Shown here piece by piece: positions 7,836 through 15,924 of a DNA stretch of 64,000 nt; the stretch's first letter is position 1, and the number at the start of each line of letters is the position of its first letter. The stretch lies in contig NZ_JYIW01000024.1 of NCBI RefSeq assembly GCF_000956525.1, forward strand, positions 62,001-126,000, given 5' to 3'. Both the position numbers and the translations under genes were made by a program. Source of the stretch: Microbacterium oxydans. Lineage in GTDB: Bacteria; Actinomycetota; Actinomycetes; Actinomycetales; Microbacteriaceae. The notes under the pieces are model-generated. The model had not been told where the DNA came from and searched no databases. It saw only the letters and a list, made by a program, of their open reading frames with translations.

Positions 7836-9179
7836 ATGACGAACGTGACCTCACCCACCGCGCGCCCCGGCATCGATGAGCGGCTCTCCCGCATGATCCG
7901 GCTGCCGACCGTCTCGGCAGAGCTCGAGCAGCGTGGTGCAGAGCCGTTCGAGGCGTTCGTGGCGCTGCTCGCCGAGCTGTATCCGCTCGCGCATGCGAAC
8001 CTCGACCTCGAGCGGCACACCGATCTCGGACTGCTGTTCCACTGGAAGGGGCGCGCTCAGGCAGACGGCCCGCTCGTGCTGATGGCCCACTTCGACGTGG
8101 TGCCGGTCGACGAGAGCGACGCCTGGACGCACCCGCCGTTCGACGGCGTCATCGCCGACGGCGTCGTGTACGGACGCGGCGCCCTCGACGACAAGGGGCC
8201 GCTCATCGTGGTGATGGAGGCCGTCGAGAACCTGCTCGCCGACGGCTTCGTCCCGGCACGCGACGTGTACCTCTCGTTCGGCGGCAACGAGGAGACCTAT
8301 GGTCGTGCTGCGCAGGAGATCGCCGCGGTCCTGCGCGCACGCGGCGTGGTGCCGTGGCTCGTCGTCGACGAGGGGGGAGCGGTCGTCGACGCGCCACTGC
8401 CGTTCGTGCCCGGCCGCGCCGCCATGATCGGCGTCGGCGAGAAGGGCGTCATGACCGTGAAGCTCACTGCGCGCGGCGACGGCGGGCATGCGTCCGCACC
8501 GCCGTCGCTCACCGCCGTCCGGCGCATCGCACGAGCGGTCGATCGGCTCGGCCCCGCCACGTTCCGGCCGCGCGCATCGACAGCGGTGCTGCGGATGCTC
8601 ACGCGCCTCGCCGACGAGACGCCCGGACCCGCCGGGCATCTGCTCCGGCTGCTCGGCTCGGCGCCGCTGGTGACCGCGCGACTGTTCGCAGCGCTCGGCG
8701 GTGAGGCGGCTGCCCTGGTGCGCACGACGGTCGCGCCGACCATGCAGTCCGGTGGCACCGCAGCGAATGTGCTCCCGTCGCAGGCATCGGCGACCGTGAA
8801 TCTTCGCATCGCGCTCGGCGAGACGACGCAGCGCACGGTGCTGCGGGTGCGACGACGCATCCGTGATCCGCTCGTCTCGGTCGAGGTCGTCGAGGCGAGC
8901 GAGCCGTCGCCCGAATCCTCCACCGAGAACGCCCAGTTCGCGTTGCTCGCCGATGCGCTCGCCGTGTCGCACCCCGGCATCCCGGCGGTGCCGTACGTGA
9001 TGATGGCGGCGACGGACTCGCGGCACTTCCACCGGTTCGCACCCGCTGTGTACCGCTTCGCTCCGCTGGAGATGTCGAATGCGCAGCGTGCCTCCATCCA
9101 CGGCGTCGACGAGCACGTCGAGGTCGCTGCGCTGGAACGGGGGGAGCGGTTCCATCGCGCCCTCCTCGAACGGCTATAG
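7836..9179 (+). CDS. M20-family metallopeptidase (carboxypeptidase S-like)
   Basis: 447 residues. Dinuclear-zinc amidohydrolase/peptidase of family M20. Visible metal and catalytic elements in order: LMAHFDVVPVD (His, Asp), GRGALDDKG (bridging Asp), GGNEET (catalytic Glu), ATDSRHF, and SIHGVDEHV (last His). A lid/dimerisation domain follows GEKGVMTVKL. No signal peptide, so cytosolic, likely hydrolysing dipeptides or N-acyl amino acids. The ATG at 7836 was chosen because sequence upstream is antisense to the FUSC gene. Followed 57 bases later by an MFS transporter on the same strand. Confidence 0.92.
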   Translation: MTNVTSPTARPGIDERLSRMIRLPTVSAELEQRGAEPFEAFVALLAELYPLAHANLDLERHTDLGLLFHWKGRAQADGPLVLMAHFDVVPVDESDAWTHPPFDGVIADGVVYGRGALDDKGPLIVVMEAVENLLADGFVPARDVYLSFGGNEETYGRAAQEIAAVLRARGVVPWLVVDEGGAVVDAPLPFVPGRAAMIGVGEKGVMTVKLTARGDGGHASAPPSLTAVRRIARAVDRLGPATFRPRASTAVLRMLTRLADETPGPAGHLLRLLGSAPLVTARLFAALGGEAAALVRTTVAPTMQSGGTAANVLPSQASATVNLRIALGETTQRTVLRVRRRIRDPLVSVEVVEASEPSPESSTENAQFALLADALAVSHPGIPAVPYVMMAATDSRHFHRFAPAVYRFAPLEMSNAQRASIHGVDEHVEVAALERGERFHRALLERL

Positions 9180-9236
9180 GGTGATCTCACCCGCCCCTCG
9201 ACTCGCTCCGGGGCCGACACAGGAGCAGGAGACGCG

Positions 9237-10697
9237 ATGACGCGCACTCGCACGCTGGGAACACTCGCCGCGGTCGTCGGCTACCTGGCCTTCGTCGAGT
9301 TCACCAGCGGTGTGCTGCAGGGGTACTACACACCCATGCTCTCGGACATCGCCCGGCATCTCGGCATCCATGACGCCGATGTGAACTGGCTCGAGGGCAC
9401 GCAGCTCATGCTGTCAGCGCTCGTGGTGCCGGCGTTCGCGAAGCTCGGCGACATGATCGGCCACAAGCGGATGCTGCTCATCTCCACCGCCCTCACGGCT
9501 GCCGCCGCGCTGGTGCTGCCGTTCACGGATTCGTTCGAGGTGTTCCTCGTCGCATGGGCGCTGATGGGGTTCTACGTCGTGTGGCTGCCGCTCGAGATCG
9601 CGCTCATCTGGTCGCGCTCGCGGCGGATGGAGGGCCGCTCCACGATCACCGCGAAGGCCGCAGGGCTGCTGGTGGCCGCGCTCGAGGGCGGCGCGATCAT
9701 CGGTGCGCTCGTCGGTGGTGCATTGATCGACGCACTGCCGCTGACCGTCGTCCTCCTGGTGCCGGCCGTGCTGATCGTGATCTGCTTCTTCGTGATCCTG
9801 TTCGGCGTCAAGGAGTCGCCGGAGCCGACCGGCGGTGTGTTCGACACGGTCGGCCTCATCCTCATCTCCCTCGCGCTCGTGTGCTTCACCGGCGGCCTCA
9901 GCCTGCTGCGACTCGAAGGCGGACTGGTGAACCCGTGGTCGTGGGCGGTCGTCGCGCTCGGGCTCCTGCTCGTGGTGCCGTTCGTGCTGTGGGAGCTCCG
10001 CCACGACGACCCGCTGATCGATGTGCGAATGTTCCGCTCGCCCGCCCTCGGACCCGTGTTCCTGACTGCCGGCCTGTTCGGAGTGAGCGTGCTCGGTGCC
10101 CAGGCGCCGCTGTCGACCTTCGCGCGCACCGACCCCTCCGTCTACGGGTACGGGCTCGGCACCACCGGCTTCGCCACGTCGCTCATCATCGGCGTCTATC
10201 TGATCGCCATGATCGTCGGCGCCCTGTCGTTCCCGCAGTTCGCCCGCCGACTGTCGCCTCGACTGACGCTGATGGGGGCATCGATCCTCGTCGGTCTCGG
10301 CTTCCTGCTGTTCCTGCCGAACCACGACACCTACGGCCAGGTCATCACGAACATGGTCATCGTCGGTCTCGGTTCAGGCGCACTCGTCGCCGCACTGCCC
10401 GCTGCCGCGGCCTCAGCGGCACCTGCGACGCAGACCGGCGTGGCCACCGGGCTGACGAACTCGGTCAAGACCGTCGGCGGCGCGATCGCCTCGTGCGTGT
10501 TCGGCATCGCGTTGCTCAATGGGGTCGCATCGACGGTCGGTGGTGGGGAGGGAACCGCGGGTTCGCTCGCCGGCTACTTCACGGTCTGGGTCGTGTGCGG
10601 CGTGACCGCGCTGATCGCGGCCGTGGCCCTGCTGTTCGTGCCGAAGACCGCGTTCACCGACCGGACGGTCGACGTCGAGGTCGCGCCGATCGTCTGA
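9237..10697 (+). CDS. MFS transporter, DHA2-like
   Basis: 486 residues, about fourteen membrane spans. The loop 2-3 signature is present as KLGDMIGHKRM. A proton-coupled efflux role is typical of the class but the substrate is not known. ATG at 9237 with AGGAGA 6-11 bases upstream. It may be co-transcribed with the M20 peptidase, which would suit export of, or release from, a peptide or conjugate; this is inference. Convergent with the coiled-coil gene at 10713. Confidence 0.88.
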   Translation: MTRTRTLGTLAAVVGYLAFVEFTSGVLQGYYTPMLSDIARHLGIHDADVNWLEGTQLMLSALVVPAFAKLGDMIGHKRMLLISTALTAAAALVLPFTDSFEVFLVAWALMGFYVVWLPLEIALIWSRSRRMEGRSTITAKAAGLLVAALEGGAIIGALVGGALIDALPLTVVLLVPAVLIVICFFVILFGVKESPEPTGGVFDTVGLILISLALVCFTGGLSLLRLEGGLVNPWSWAVVALGLLLVVPFVLWELRHDDPLIDVRMFRSPALGPVFLTAGLFGVSVLGAQAPLSTFARTDPSVYGYGLGTTGFATSLIIGVYLIAMIVGALSFPQFARRLSPRLTLMGASILVGLGFLLFLPNHDTYGQVITNMVIVGLGSGALVAALPAAAASAAPATQTGVATGLTNSVKTVGGAIASCVFGIALLNGVASTVGGGEGTAGSLAGYFTVWVVCGVTALIAAVALLFVPKTAFTDRTVDVEVAPIV

Positions 10698-10712
10698 CGG
10701 CGGGCGGCGGCG

Positions 10713-11201
10713 TCAGTCTCGGTCGTAGCCGAAGGTGTGCTTCACGAGCGCATGCACCTCGACGTCGAGTCCTTTGAGCTGTGAATCCATGGTGTCGAAG
10801 CGGGCGTTCATCTCGCCACGGAGTCCGGCGATCCCGCCTCCGAGTTCGCCGATCTCGCCTCGGACCTCGCCGCGCAGCTCAGCGATCTCAGCGCGGACTT
10901 CGCCGCGCAGCTCACCGATCTCCGAGCGGATCTCGCCGCGCAGCTCACCGATCTCCGAGCGGAGCTCGCCGCGGAACTCGCTGCGGAGTGCACCGATCTC
11001 GCCCCGGACCCCGCTGATCTCAGCGCGGAGCTCGCCGCGGAACTCGCTGCGGAGCACACCGATCTCGGCGAGGACCTCGTGACGGAGTCCACCGATCTCC
11101 GCGCGGACCACGCGGACGAACAGTGTGGACACGACCGTGAGCATGCCGAACATCAGCGCCGTGAAAGCACCGATCATCGTCCAGATCTGCGCATCGTTCA
11201 T
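10713..11201 (-). CDS. Membrane-anchored hendecad-repeat coiled-coil protein
   Basis: 162 residues. One N-terminal membrane span (about residues 7-27, MIGAFTALMFGMLTVVSTLF), then about ten near-identical 11-residue units of the form EIGELRGEIRS from residue 34 to about 145, and a short C-terminal tail ending KHTFGYDRD. Eleven-residue periodicity gives a right-handed or straight coiled coil, or an apolipoprotein-like amphipathic helix. At DNA level these are 33-base tandem repeats. The ATG at 11201 has AAGGTGGG upstream. It follows rtcB on the same strand but a strong hairpin separates them. I do not recognise a named family; scaffold or membrane-curving roles are possible. Confidence 0.75.
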   Translation of the reverse strand: MNDAQIWTMIGAFTALMFGMLTVVSTLFVRVVRAEIGGLRHEVLAEIGVLRSEFRGELRAEISGVRGEIGALRSEFRGELRSEIGELRGEIRSEIGELRGEVRAEIAELRGEVRGEIGELGGGIAGLRGEMNARFDTMDSQLKGLDVEVHALVKHTFGYDRD

Positions 11202-11326
11202 GAATCCCACCTTCGTATGGTCGCACCGGTTCATGCACTCTGCCACTGCCCGAACCAGGGGTTTTCACGCGAACGCGGGATCGGTGACGAGGAACTGGGG
11301 TCGAGACTCTGTGCAGAACGAGTGGG

Positions 11327-11370
11327 CCACGGGGCAGGCGGTGGATGAGCATCCACCACCCGCCCCATGG
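11327..11370. terminator. Strong hairpin after rtcB
   Basis: GGTGGATG-AG-CATCCACC forms the top of a longer, slightly mismatched stem extending through CCACGGGGC and GCCCCATGG. It begins 2 bases past the rtcB stop. No clear T-run, as common for actinobacterial terminators. Confidence 0.6.
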
Positions 11371-11372
11371 GC

Positions 11373-12542
11373 TCAGTCTCCCTTCACGTTGACGAGCTGC
11401 CTGAGTGTGTGTCTGATCGACACCAGGCTCGCGGCATCCGCCATCACCTGGTCGATCGGCTTGTACGCCTGCGGGATCTCGTCGATGAAGGCGCTGGTGT
11501 CGCGGAACTCGATCCCGCTCATCGCCTCCCGCAGCTGCTCGTGCGTGAATGTCTTCCGTGCGGCCGACCTGGAGTACTCGCGGCCGGCCCCGTGCGGTGA
11601 GGAGTGCAACGACTGCGGGTCGCCGAGCCCTTCCACCACGTACGACGCCGTGCCCATCGAGCCGGGGATGAGCCCTGGTCGACCGGCATCCGCCTGGATC
11701 GCACCCTTCCGCGACACCCACACCTGCTTGCCGTAGTGCTTCTCCGACTCGGTGAAGTTGTGGTGGCAGTTGATGCGCTCCTGCTCATCGACCGACGTGC
11801 CGAGGAACTCCGACAGCTGCCGCACGACCCGGTCCATCATCTCCTCCCGATTCAGCAGGGCGAAGTGCTGAGCCCATCGCAGCTCTCGGATATACCGATC
11901 GAACTCCGGCGTGCCCTCGACGAGGTACGCCAGGTCGGGGTCGGGGAGGTCGATCCACCACTGCTTGGCCAGCCTCTGCGCGACACCGATGTGGTGTCCG
12001 GCGATCTTGTTGCCGACGCCTCGCGAGCCCGAGTGCAGGAACAGCCAGACCCGGTCGAGCTCGTCGACCGACACCTCGATGAAGTGGTTGCCCGAGCCGA
12101 GTGTGCCCAGCTGCAGCCGCCAGTTCCCGGCATACTGCGCGGGGTCGAACCCATGCTTCTCGGCGAGTGCTTCCAGCTCGACGATCCGCGGCTCGGCCGT
12201 CGCGACGACCTTGTTGTTGTACCGGCCGGCCGAGAGCGGGATGGCGCGCTCGATCTGCTCCCGGAGTTCGGCGAGTTCGCGACCATCGAGGTCGCTCTTC
12301 GTGAACTGCGTGCGGACGGCGATCATGCCGCAGCCGATGTCGACACCGACGGCGGCGGGGATGATCGCCCCGAGCGTCGGGATGACCGAACCGACGGTCG
12401 CACCCTTCCCGAGGTGCGCATCCGGCATCAGTGCCAGGTGCGGGTGGATGAACGGCATGCGTGCCGTGGTGTGCGCCTGCGCGAGTGTCTTCTCGTCGAT
12501 CAGCGACGCCCACGACAGCAGCCGTGCGGAGAGCCTCTCCAT
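11373..12542 (-). CDS. rtcB: RtcB-family RNA ligase
   Basis: 389 residues. Joins 2',3'-cyclic phosphate or 3'-phosphate ends to 5'-OH RNA ends using GTP and Mn2+. Active-site features are intact: GVDIGCGM with Asp68 and Cys71, GSGNHF (151-154), LHSGSRGVG, HHNFTE, and the guanylylated histidine in SSPHGAGREYSR (His317). No Archease gene is visible nearby and no RtcR activator, unlike many proteobacterial rtc operons. ATG at 12542 has AGGAAAGGA upstream; a frame extension of ten codons is not needed. The role is probably repair of cleaved tRNA or rRNA. A 32-codon small gene lies just upstream on the same strand. Confidence 0.95.
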   Translation of the reverse strand: MERLSARLLSWASLIDEKTLAQAHTTARMPFIHPHLALMPDAHLGKGATVGSVIPTLGAIIPAAVGVDIGCGMIAVRTQFTKSDLDGRELAELREQIERAIPLSAGRYNNKVVATAEPRIVELEALAEKHGFDPAQYAGNWRLQLGTLGSGNHFIEVSVDELDRVWLFLHSGSRGVGNKIAGHHIGVAQRLAKQWWIDLPDPDLAYLVEGTPEFDRYIRELRWAQHFALLNREEMMDRVVRQLSEFLGTSVDEQERINCHHNFTESEKHYGKQVWVSRKGAIQADAGRPGLIPGSMGTASYVVEGLGDPQSLHSSPHGAGREYSRSAARKTFTHEQLREAMSGIEFRDTSAFIDEIPQAYKPIDQVMADAASLVSIRHTLRQLVNVKGD

Positions 12543-12639
12543 GATTCCTTTCCTTCTGTGGGTGCCAGACACAGGTCAGGGGGATTCACGAGAAACGCCC
12601 CGGACCTGACGGTACGAGGCGTGAGAGCAGCGGATGCTG

Positions 12640-12738
12640 TCAGACGGCGCGCGCCGGAGGGTACAACTCATTGCGGTCGGTGCGCTTCGGCTGAAGCGTC
12701 TCGACCGCGGTGAAGTGGAGCTTCCGCAGAGCGGGCAT
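12640..12738 (-). CDS. Possible 32-residue small protein upstream of rtcB
   Basis: Codons run from ATG 12738 to TGA 12640. The start is preceded by GAGGAGACGAC, a good Shine-Dalgarno. About 28 of 32 third positions are G or C, as in real genes here. The peptide begins MPALRKLHFTAVETL and ends NELYPPARAV; it is basic and without a membrane span. It lies 97 bases upstream of rtcB on the same strand with no obvious terminator between. It could be a small protein or a translated leader. I do not recognise a family; it may be fortuitous. Confidence 0.4.
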   Translation of the reverse strand: MPALRKLHFTAVETLQPKRTDRNELYPPARAV

Positions 12739-12812
12739 CCGTCGTCTCCTCGGCTGGCATGCTGCGCCGGTCGGCACAGCTTTCCGAGACTAGGGGGCGA
12801 CACGCCCGGGCG

Positions 12813-13217
12813 TCAAGCCTGAGCTCTCGGCGGGTTGTACATGAACTCGATGCGGATGCCGTCGGCATCCTCGACGAACGATGCGTAGTAGCGGTCGCTG
12901 TACCGCGGGTACTCCTTCGGTTCTCGCACGGCGGTCCAGCCGGCGTCCAGCGCGACCGCGTGCAGGCGGTCGACATCCTCCCTGGACTCCATGGCCCATG
13001 CCAGATGCTGCCAGCCCACGCGGCCGTGGTGGTGGGGAGTTGTGTCCTCGTTCCACACGTAGAGGATCATCTCGGTCTCGTCGCCGTTGTGCCACGAGAT
13101 CGAGTGGTCGTCCTCCCCGCCGCGCTGATAGCCGAGCGCCGTGAGGACCGGATGGAACTGCGCCCGCCCGCGTTCGAGGTCGGCGACGGTGATGCCCAGG
13201 TGATCGAGAAGTGCCAT
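12813..13217 (-). CDS. VOC-family (glyoxalase/bleomycin-resistance-like) protein
   Basis: 134 residues, single VOC domain: LDHLGITVADLERG at the start with a first metal-ligand histidine, GWQHLAWAMESREDVDRLH in the middle and the acidic ligand region FVEDADGIRIEFMYNPP at the end. Likely a small cytosolic metal-binding enzyme or binding protein. It lacks specific markers for lactoylglutathione lyase. Single gene, same strand as rtcB and the membrane gene at 13272. Confidence 0.88.
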   Translation of the reverse strand: MALLDHLGITVADLERGRAQFHPVLTALGYQRGGEDDHSISWHNGDETEMILYVWNEDTTPHHHGRVGWQHLAWAMESREDVDRLHAVALDAGWTAVREPKEYPRYSDRYYASFVEDADGIRIEFMYNPPRAQA

Positions 13218-13271
13218 GCGGTCGAGTCTTCCAGGGACGTCGGACGTCGCGCCAGTGCGGCCCGGCCCGGG

Positions 13272-13478
13272 TCAGAGCTCGATGCCGTGGTCCTCGTCGT
13301 TGACACCCGCGTTGTGTCCGCGGCGCGACTCGTAGCCGAGGAACCACCCGATCCAGACGATCGCGGCGAGCAGCAGACCCAGCCAGACGTTCTGGAAGAT
13401 CAACCCGATGACGACACCGAGCACGAGCAGCCCGATCGTGACGAGCAGGCGGAGACCGAGACGACGGCGTGCGTTCAT
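13272..13478 (-). CDS. Two-span small membrane protein
   Basis: 68 residues with a basic N-terminus (MNARRRLGLR), two hydrophobic spans (about 11-30 and 32-47) and an acidic hydrophilic C-terminus ending DEDHGIEL. No recognised family. The ATG at 13478 is preceded by TAGGCT (13485-13490, minus strand) at the leaderless spacing of 6 bases; the intervening GAGGGG could equally act as a ribosome binding site. Confidence 0.7.
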   Translation of the reverse strand: MNARRRLGLRLLVTIGLLVLGVVIGLIFQNVWLGLLLAAIVWIGWFLGYESRRGHNAGVNDEDHGIEL

Positions 13479-13484
13479 CCCCTC

Positions 13485-13490
13485 AGCCTA
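13485..13490 (-). promoter_or_regulatory. Leaderless -10 (TAGGCT) of the small membrane protein gene
   Basis: TAGGCT on the minus strand, 6 bases before ATG 13478. Confidence 0.5.
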
Positions 13491-13513
13491 GGGCGTGCCC
13501 TGAAACGGCCGGC

Positions 13514-14473
13514 TCAGCGGTCGCGGTGGTCTTCGGGGGCGAGGCGCGGGCCGCGACGCGGCTCCATCACGCCGCTCGCGTGGATCAACCGCACGACCCG
13601 TTGTCGATGACCGGCCCAGGGAGCGAGGAGCTCGAGCATCCCGTCGTCGTCGGTGCGGGTGCCGGTGAGCACGTAGCCGACCTGGTGGGCCAGGTGGTAG
13701 TCACCGACGCTGACCGCATCGGGATCGCCGAGCGCACGGATGCGGGTCTCGGCCGAGGTCCACACGCCGACCCCGGGAAGGCTCGTGAGCACCCGGTCGC
13801 GGTCGGCGCCGGTCGAGGCGGATCGCATGGCACGCTCGATGCTGTCGCCCCGCTGCGCCGCGCGCACGATGGTCTTCGACTGCGGGGGTTCGACGCCGGC
13901 GCGCTGCCAGGTCCACGACGGGATGAGGCGCCAGGTCGAAGCCGGGGGAGCGGCGAACATCGGACGAGGGGTCGGACCCGGTGCTCGCTCGCCGAACCGC
14001 GCGACCAGGAAGCGCCACGCGCCGAACGCCTGCATGCCGGTCACCTTCTGCTCGATGATCGCGCAGGCGAGCGCGTCGAACACCTCGTCGGTTCGCGTGA
14101 GGCGGAGACCGGGATTGCGATGAGCGGTGTCGGCGATGAGCGGATGCTTCGAGGCGTCGAACCCGGTGGCATCGTCATCTGCACCGCACAGCCTCGGGAC
14201 GCGGTCGAGTGCGTCTGCCGCTCCCGTGCCCCATGCAGTGGCCCGGATCTCGTCGCCGACCGATCGAAGCGCGAGCGTCGCGATGCCGGACGGCGTCCGC
14301 AGCGCTCTCCAGATCACGCCGCCCTCGATCACGGTCGTGGGATCGGTCCTGCCTCGGCGGAGCATGCCGACCGTACGCATGAGATCGAGCGGATGGGGCG
14401 GTCGGTAGACCGTTTCCTGCGGAGCGCCATGGGTCGCGGCGTCGGCCGCTCCGGCATCCGCTGTCATCGTCAT
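13514..14473 (-). CDS. AlkA-like DNA-3-methyladenine glycosylase (HhH-GPD)
   Basis: 319 residues. Base-excision repair glycosylase that removes alkylated bases. The helix-hairpin-helix is LTSLPGVGVWTSAETRIRA and the catalytic aspartate follows in GDPDAVSVGDYHLAHQ, both intact. The long N-terminal half is AlkA-like. It shares the repair theme with ogt 9 kb away but is not linked in an operon. Start at ATG 14473 is supported by TAGGGT 6 bases upstream. Confidence 0.9.
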   Translation of the reverse strand: MTMTADAGAADAATHGAPQETVYRPPHPLDLMRTVGMLRRGRTDPTTVIEGGVIWRALRTPSGIATLALRSVGDEIRATAWGTGAADALDRVPRLCGADDDATGFDASKHPLIADTAHRNPGLRLTRTDEVFDALACAIIEQKVTGMQAFGAWRFLVARFGERAPGPTPRPMFAAPPASTWRLIPSWTWQRAGVEPPQSKTIVRAAQRGDSIERAMRSASTGADRDRVLTSLPGVGVWTSAETRIRALGDPDAVSVGDYHLAHQVGYVLTGTRTDDDGMLELLAPWAGHRQRVVRLIHASGVMEPRRGPRLAPEDHRDR

Positions 14474-14479
14474 GCGCCC

Positions 14480-14485
14480 ACCCTA
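14480..14485 (-). promoter_or_regulatory. Leaderless -10 (TAGGGT) of the AlkA-like gene
   Basis: TAGGGT on the minus strand lies 6 bases before ATG 14473. Confidence 0.5.
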
Positions 14486-14517
14486 CGTCGGGTGTCCGAC
14501 AGTGACGGGCGGTGCGA

Positions 14518-15234
14518 TCAGAAGCGGTCGGGCGAGGGCGTGCCGTGGCCGTAGCGGATCACGACGTCGGCGTGCCGGTCGAACCGGTAGCCGATGCCGC
14601 GCACCGTGCGCACGATGTCCTCGTAGCGGCCGAGCTTGGCCCGCAGTCGACGAACGTGCACGTCGATCGTGCGCTCGCCGGGGGTCTCGTCGTCCTGCGC
14701 CTGCCAGAGGGCCGAGACCAGCTCGGAGCGCTCGATCGTGCGTCCCTCGCGGAGCACGAGGTACTGCAGAAGCTCGAACTCCTTGTAGGTGAACGCGGCG
14801 GACTCGCCGTCGATCAGCACGCGCTTGCGGGAGATGTCGACCACGACACCGCCCTCGATGTCGGCGGTCTCCTCCTCGGCTGCTGCCTTGGTCCGGGCGA
14901 TCGCGCCCGGCTCCTGCAGGGCGAGGCGCACGACGTCGAGGTCGCGACCGCCGGAGCCGTGCGGTGCGAGGGCGACGGTGGCGTGGGTCTCGGCACCGGG
15001 AGCGAGCTCGGCGAGCGTGCGCCGCAGTGCGTCCACGAGGAGCGGGAGGCTGACGCCGGCTTCCGCCGCCTTGATCTCGTCGAGACCGACGTAGAGGGCG
15101 AAGCCACGGGGGGAGCGGACGGCGGGAAGATCCGCGGCGGCTGCCGACAGCGGAGCGGAGGGCTCAGGCTGCGAGTTGCTGGTGTTGATCACGGCGGGGG
15201 CGGCGGGACGCTCGAGAATTGCGGTGTTCGACAT
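14518..15234 (-). CDS. Orphan OmpR/PhoB-type winged-helix protein lacking a receiver domain
   Basis: 238 residues. The C-terminal half is a complete Trans_reg_C winged helix: DISRKRVLIDGESAAFTYKE, FELLQYLVLREGRTIERSEL, then RTIDVHVRRLRAKLG and the GIGYRF wing. The N-terminal ~120 residues are not a receiver: no acidic pocket or phospho-Asp is seen; there is instead a disordered Ala/Pro-rich start and a small domain (SPRGFALYVGLDEIKAAEAG to HATVALAPHGSGGRDLDVV). So DNA binding is probably not controlled by phosphorylation. ATG 15234 is preceded by TGAGGACTT. Similar proteins occur in other Microbacteriaceae in my memory; their targets are unknown to me. Confidence 0.8.
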   Translation of the reverse strand: MSNTAILERPAAPAVINTSNSQPEPSAPLSAAAADLPAVRSPRGFALYVGLDEIKAAEAGVSLPLLVDALRRTLAELAPGAETHATVALAPHGSGGRDLDVVRLALQEPGAIARTKAAAEEETADIEGGVVVDISRKRVLIDGESAAFTYKEFELLQYLVLREGRTIERSELVSALWQAQDDETPGERTIDVHVRRLRAKLGRYEDIVRTVRGIGYRFDRHADVVIRYGHGTPSPDRF

Positions 15235-15562
15235 GATGATGAAGTCCTCAGGACGAGTGAGCCGATTCGGCTCTGATGCGTTGCATGAATGACCGGGCGG
15301 GCCGGGAAGCGAGCAAAGGGTGGATGCTCGGTGACTCGGAGTTCGCAGATCGCGATTCACCGGGTCGTGCGGGGTGGCTGATCGTTCAGCTACACATTCG
15401 GCAACACATGCCAACGCGACCGGGCATCATCATCCCGGCAGTCCTGTTCGCCTCCTGGGCGGACAAAGGGCTTGCGTTGGTGGTCATGGGGGGATTATGT
15501 CCGATCGTGTCGGCCCGTGTCAAAACGACGACATCCTCGACGGGCGGGCGTACCGTGGAACG
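15235..15562. other. 328-base divergent intergenic region
   Basis: Separates the orphan winged-helix gene (minus) from the acetyltransferase-like gene (plus). Contains a candidate plus-strand promoter TTGCGT-N17-TTATGT (about 15474-15502), a second -10 TACCGT (15551-15556) at leaderless spacing, and a short inverted repeat CCGGG/CCCGG near 15420-15440. No coding potential that I would defend. Confidence 0.45.
15551..15556 (+). promoter_or_regulatory. Leaderless -10 (TACCGT) of the acetyltransferase-like gene
   Basis: TACCGT lies 6 bases before ATG 15563. Confidence 0.5.
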
Positions 15563-15871
15563 ATGACCACTTCGACGCTCGCCGCCGGCTTCATCCTCAC
15601 CGACGAGAAGGATGCCTCGCGCTACACCCTGACCCGTGACGGGCAGTTGGTCAGCGTGCTCGACTATCGAGACGACGGGCATACGGTCGCTCTCACGAGA
15701 GCCTTCACGATCCCGACTTTCCGGGGCAACGGCTATGCCGGAACGGTCACAGAGGGCGCCGTCGCCGACCTCCTGGAGCGGGGCGACCGCAAGGTCGATG
15801 CCGTGTGCTGGTACGTGGCCGACTGGTTCAGCGCGCACCCCGAGCACGCGCATCTGCTGCGGAGTCGGTGA
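15563..15871 (+). CDS. GNAT-like small N-acetyltransferase (PF14542 type)
   Basis: 102 residues. Single compact Gcn5-like half-domain: SRYTLTRDGQLVSVLDY, ALTRAFTIPTFRGNGYAGTVTEGAV with the R-G-N-G-Y-A acetyl-CoA loop, then VDAVCWYVADWF. These short GNAT proteins are usually of unknown substrate. The start is fixed by TACCGT 6 bases upstream. Stands alone, 53 bases before the DIP1984 gene. Confidence 0.85.
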   Translation: MTTSTLAAGFILTDEKDASRYTLTRDGQLVSVLDYRDDGHTVALTRAFTIPTFRGNGYAGTVTEGAVADLLERGDRKVDAVCWYVADWFSAHPEHAHLLRSR

Positions 15872-15878
15872 CCTGCAA

Positions 15879-15901
15879 GCGTGTGACGCTGTGTTACACG
15901 C
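15879..15901. terminator. Small inverted repeat between the GNAT and DIP1984 genes
   Basis: GCGTGT and ACACGC are perfect 6-base arms with an 11-base loop. It lies just past the acetyltransferase stop and before the -10 of the next gene, so it could be a weak terminator or an operator. Evidence is only the symmetry. Confidence 0.3.
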
Positions 15902-15924
15902 GTCCGTCCTGTCAGGATGAGGGC

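Noticed and set aside
15879..15901. Strong intrinsic terminator
   Set aside because: Only a 6-base stem with an 11-base loop and no T-run; listed at low confidence.
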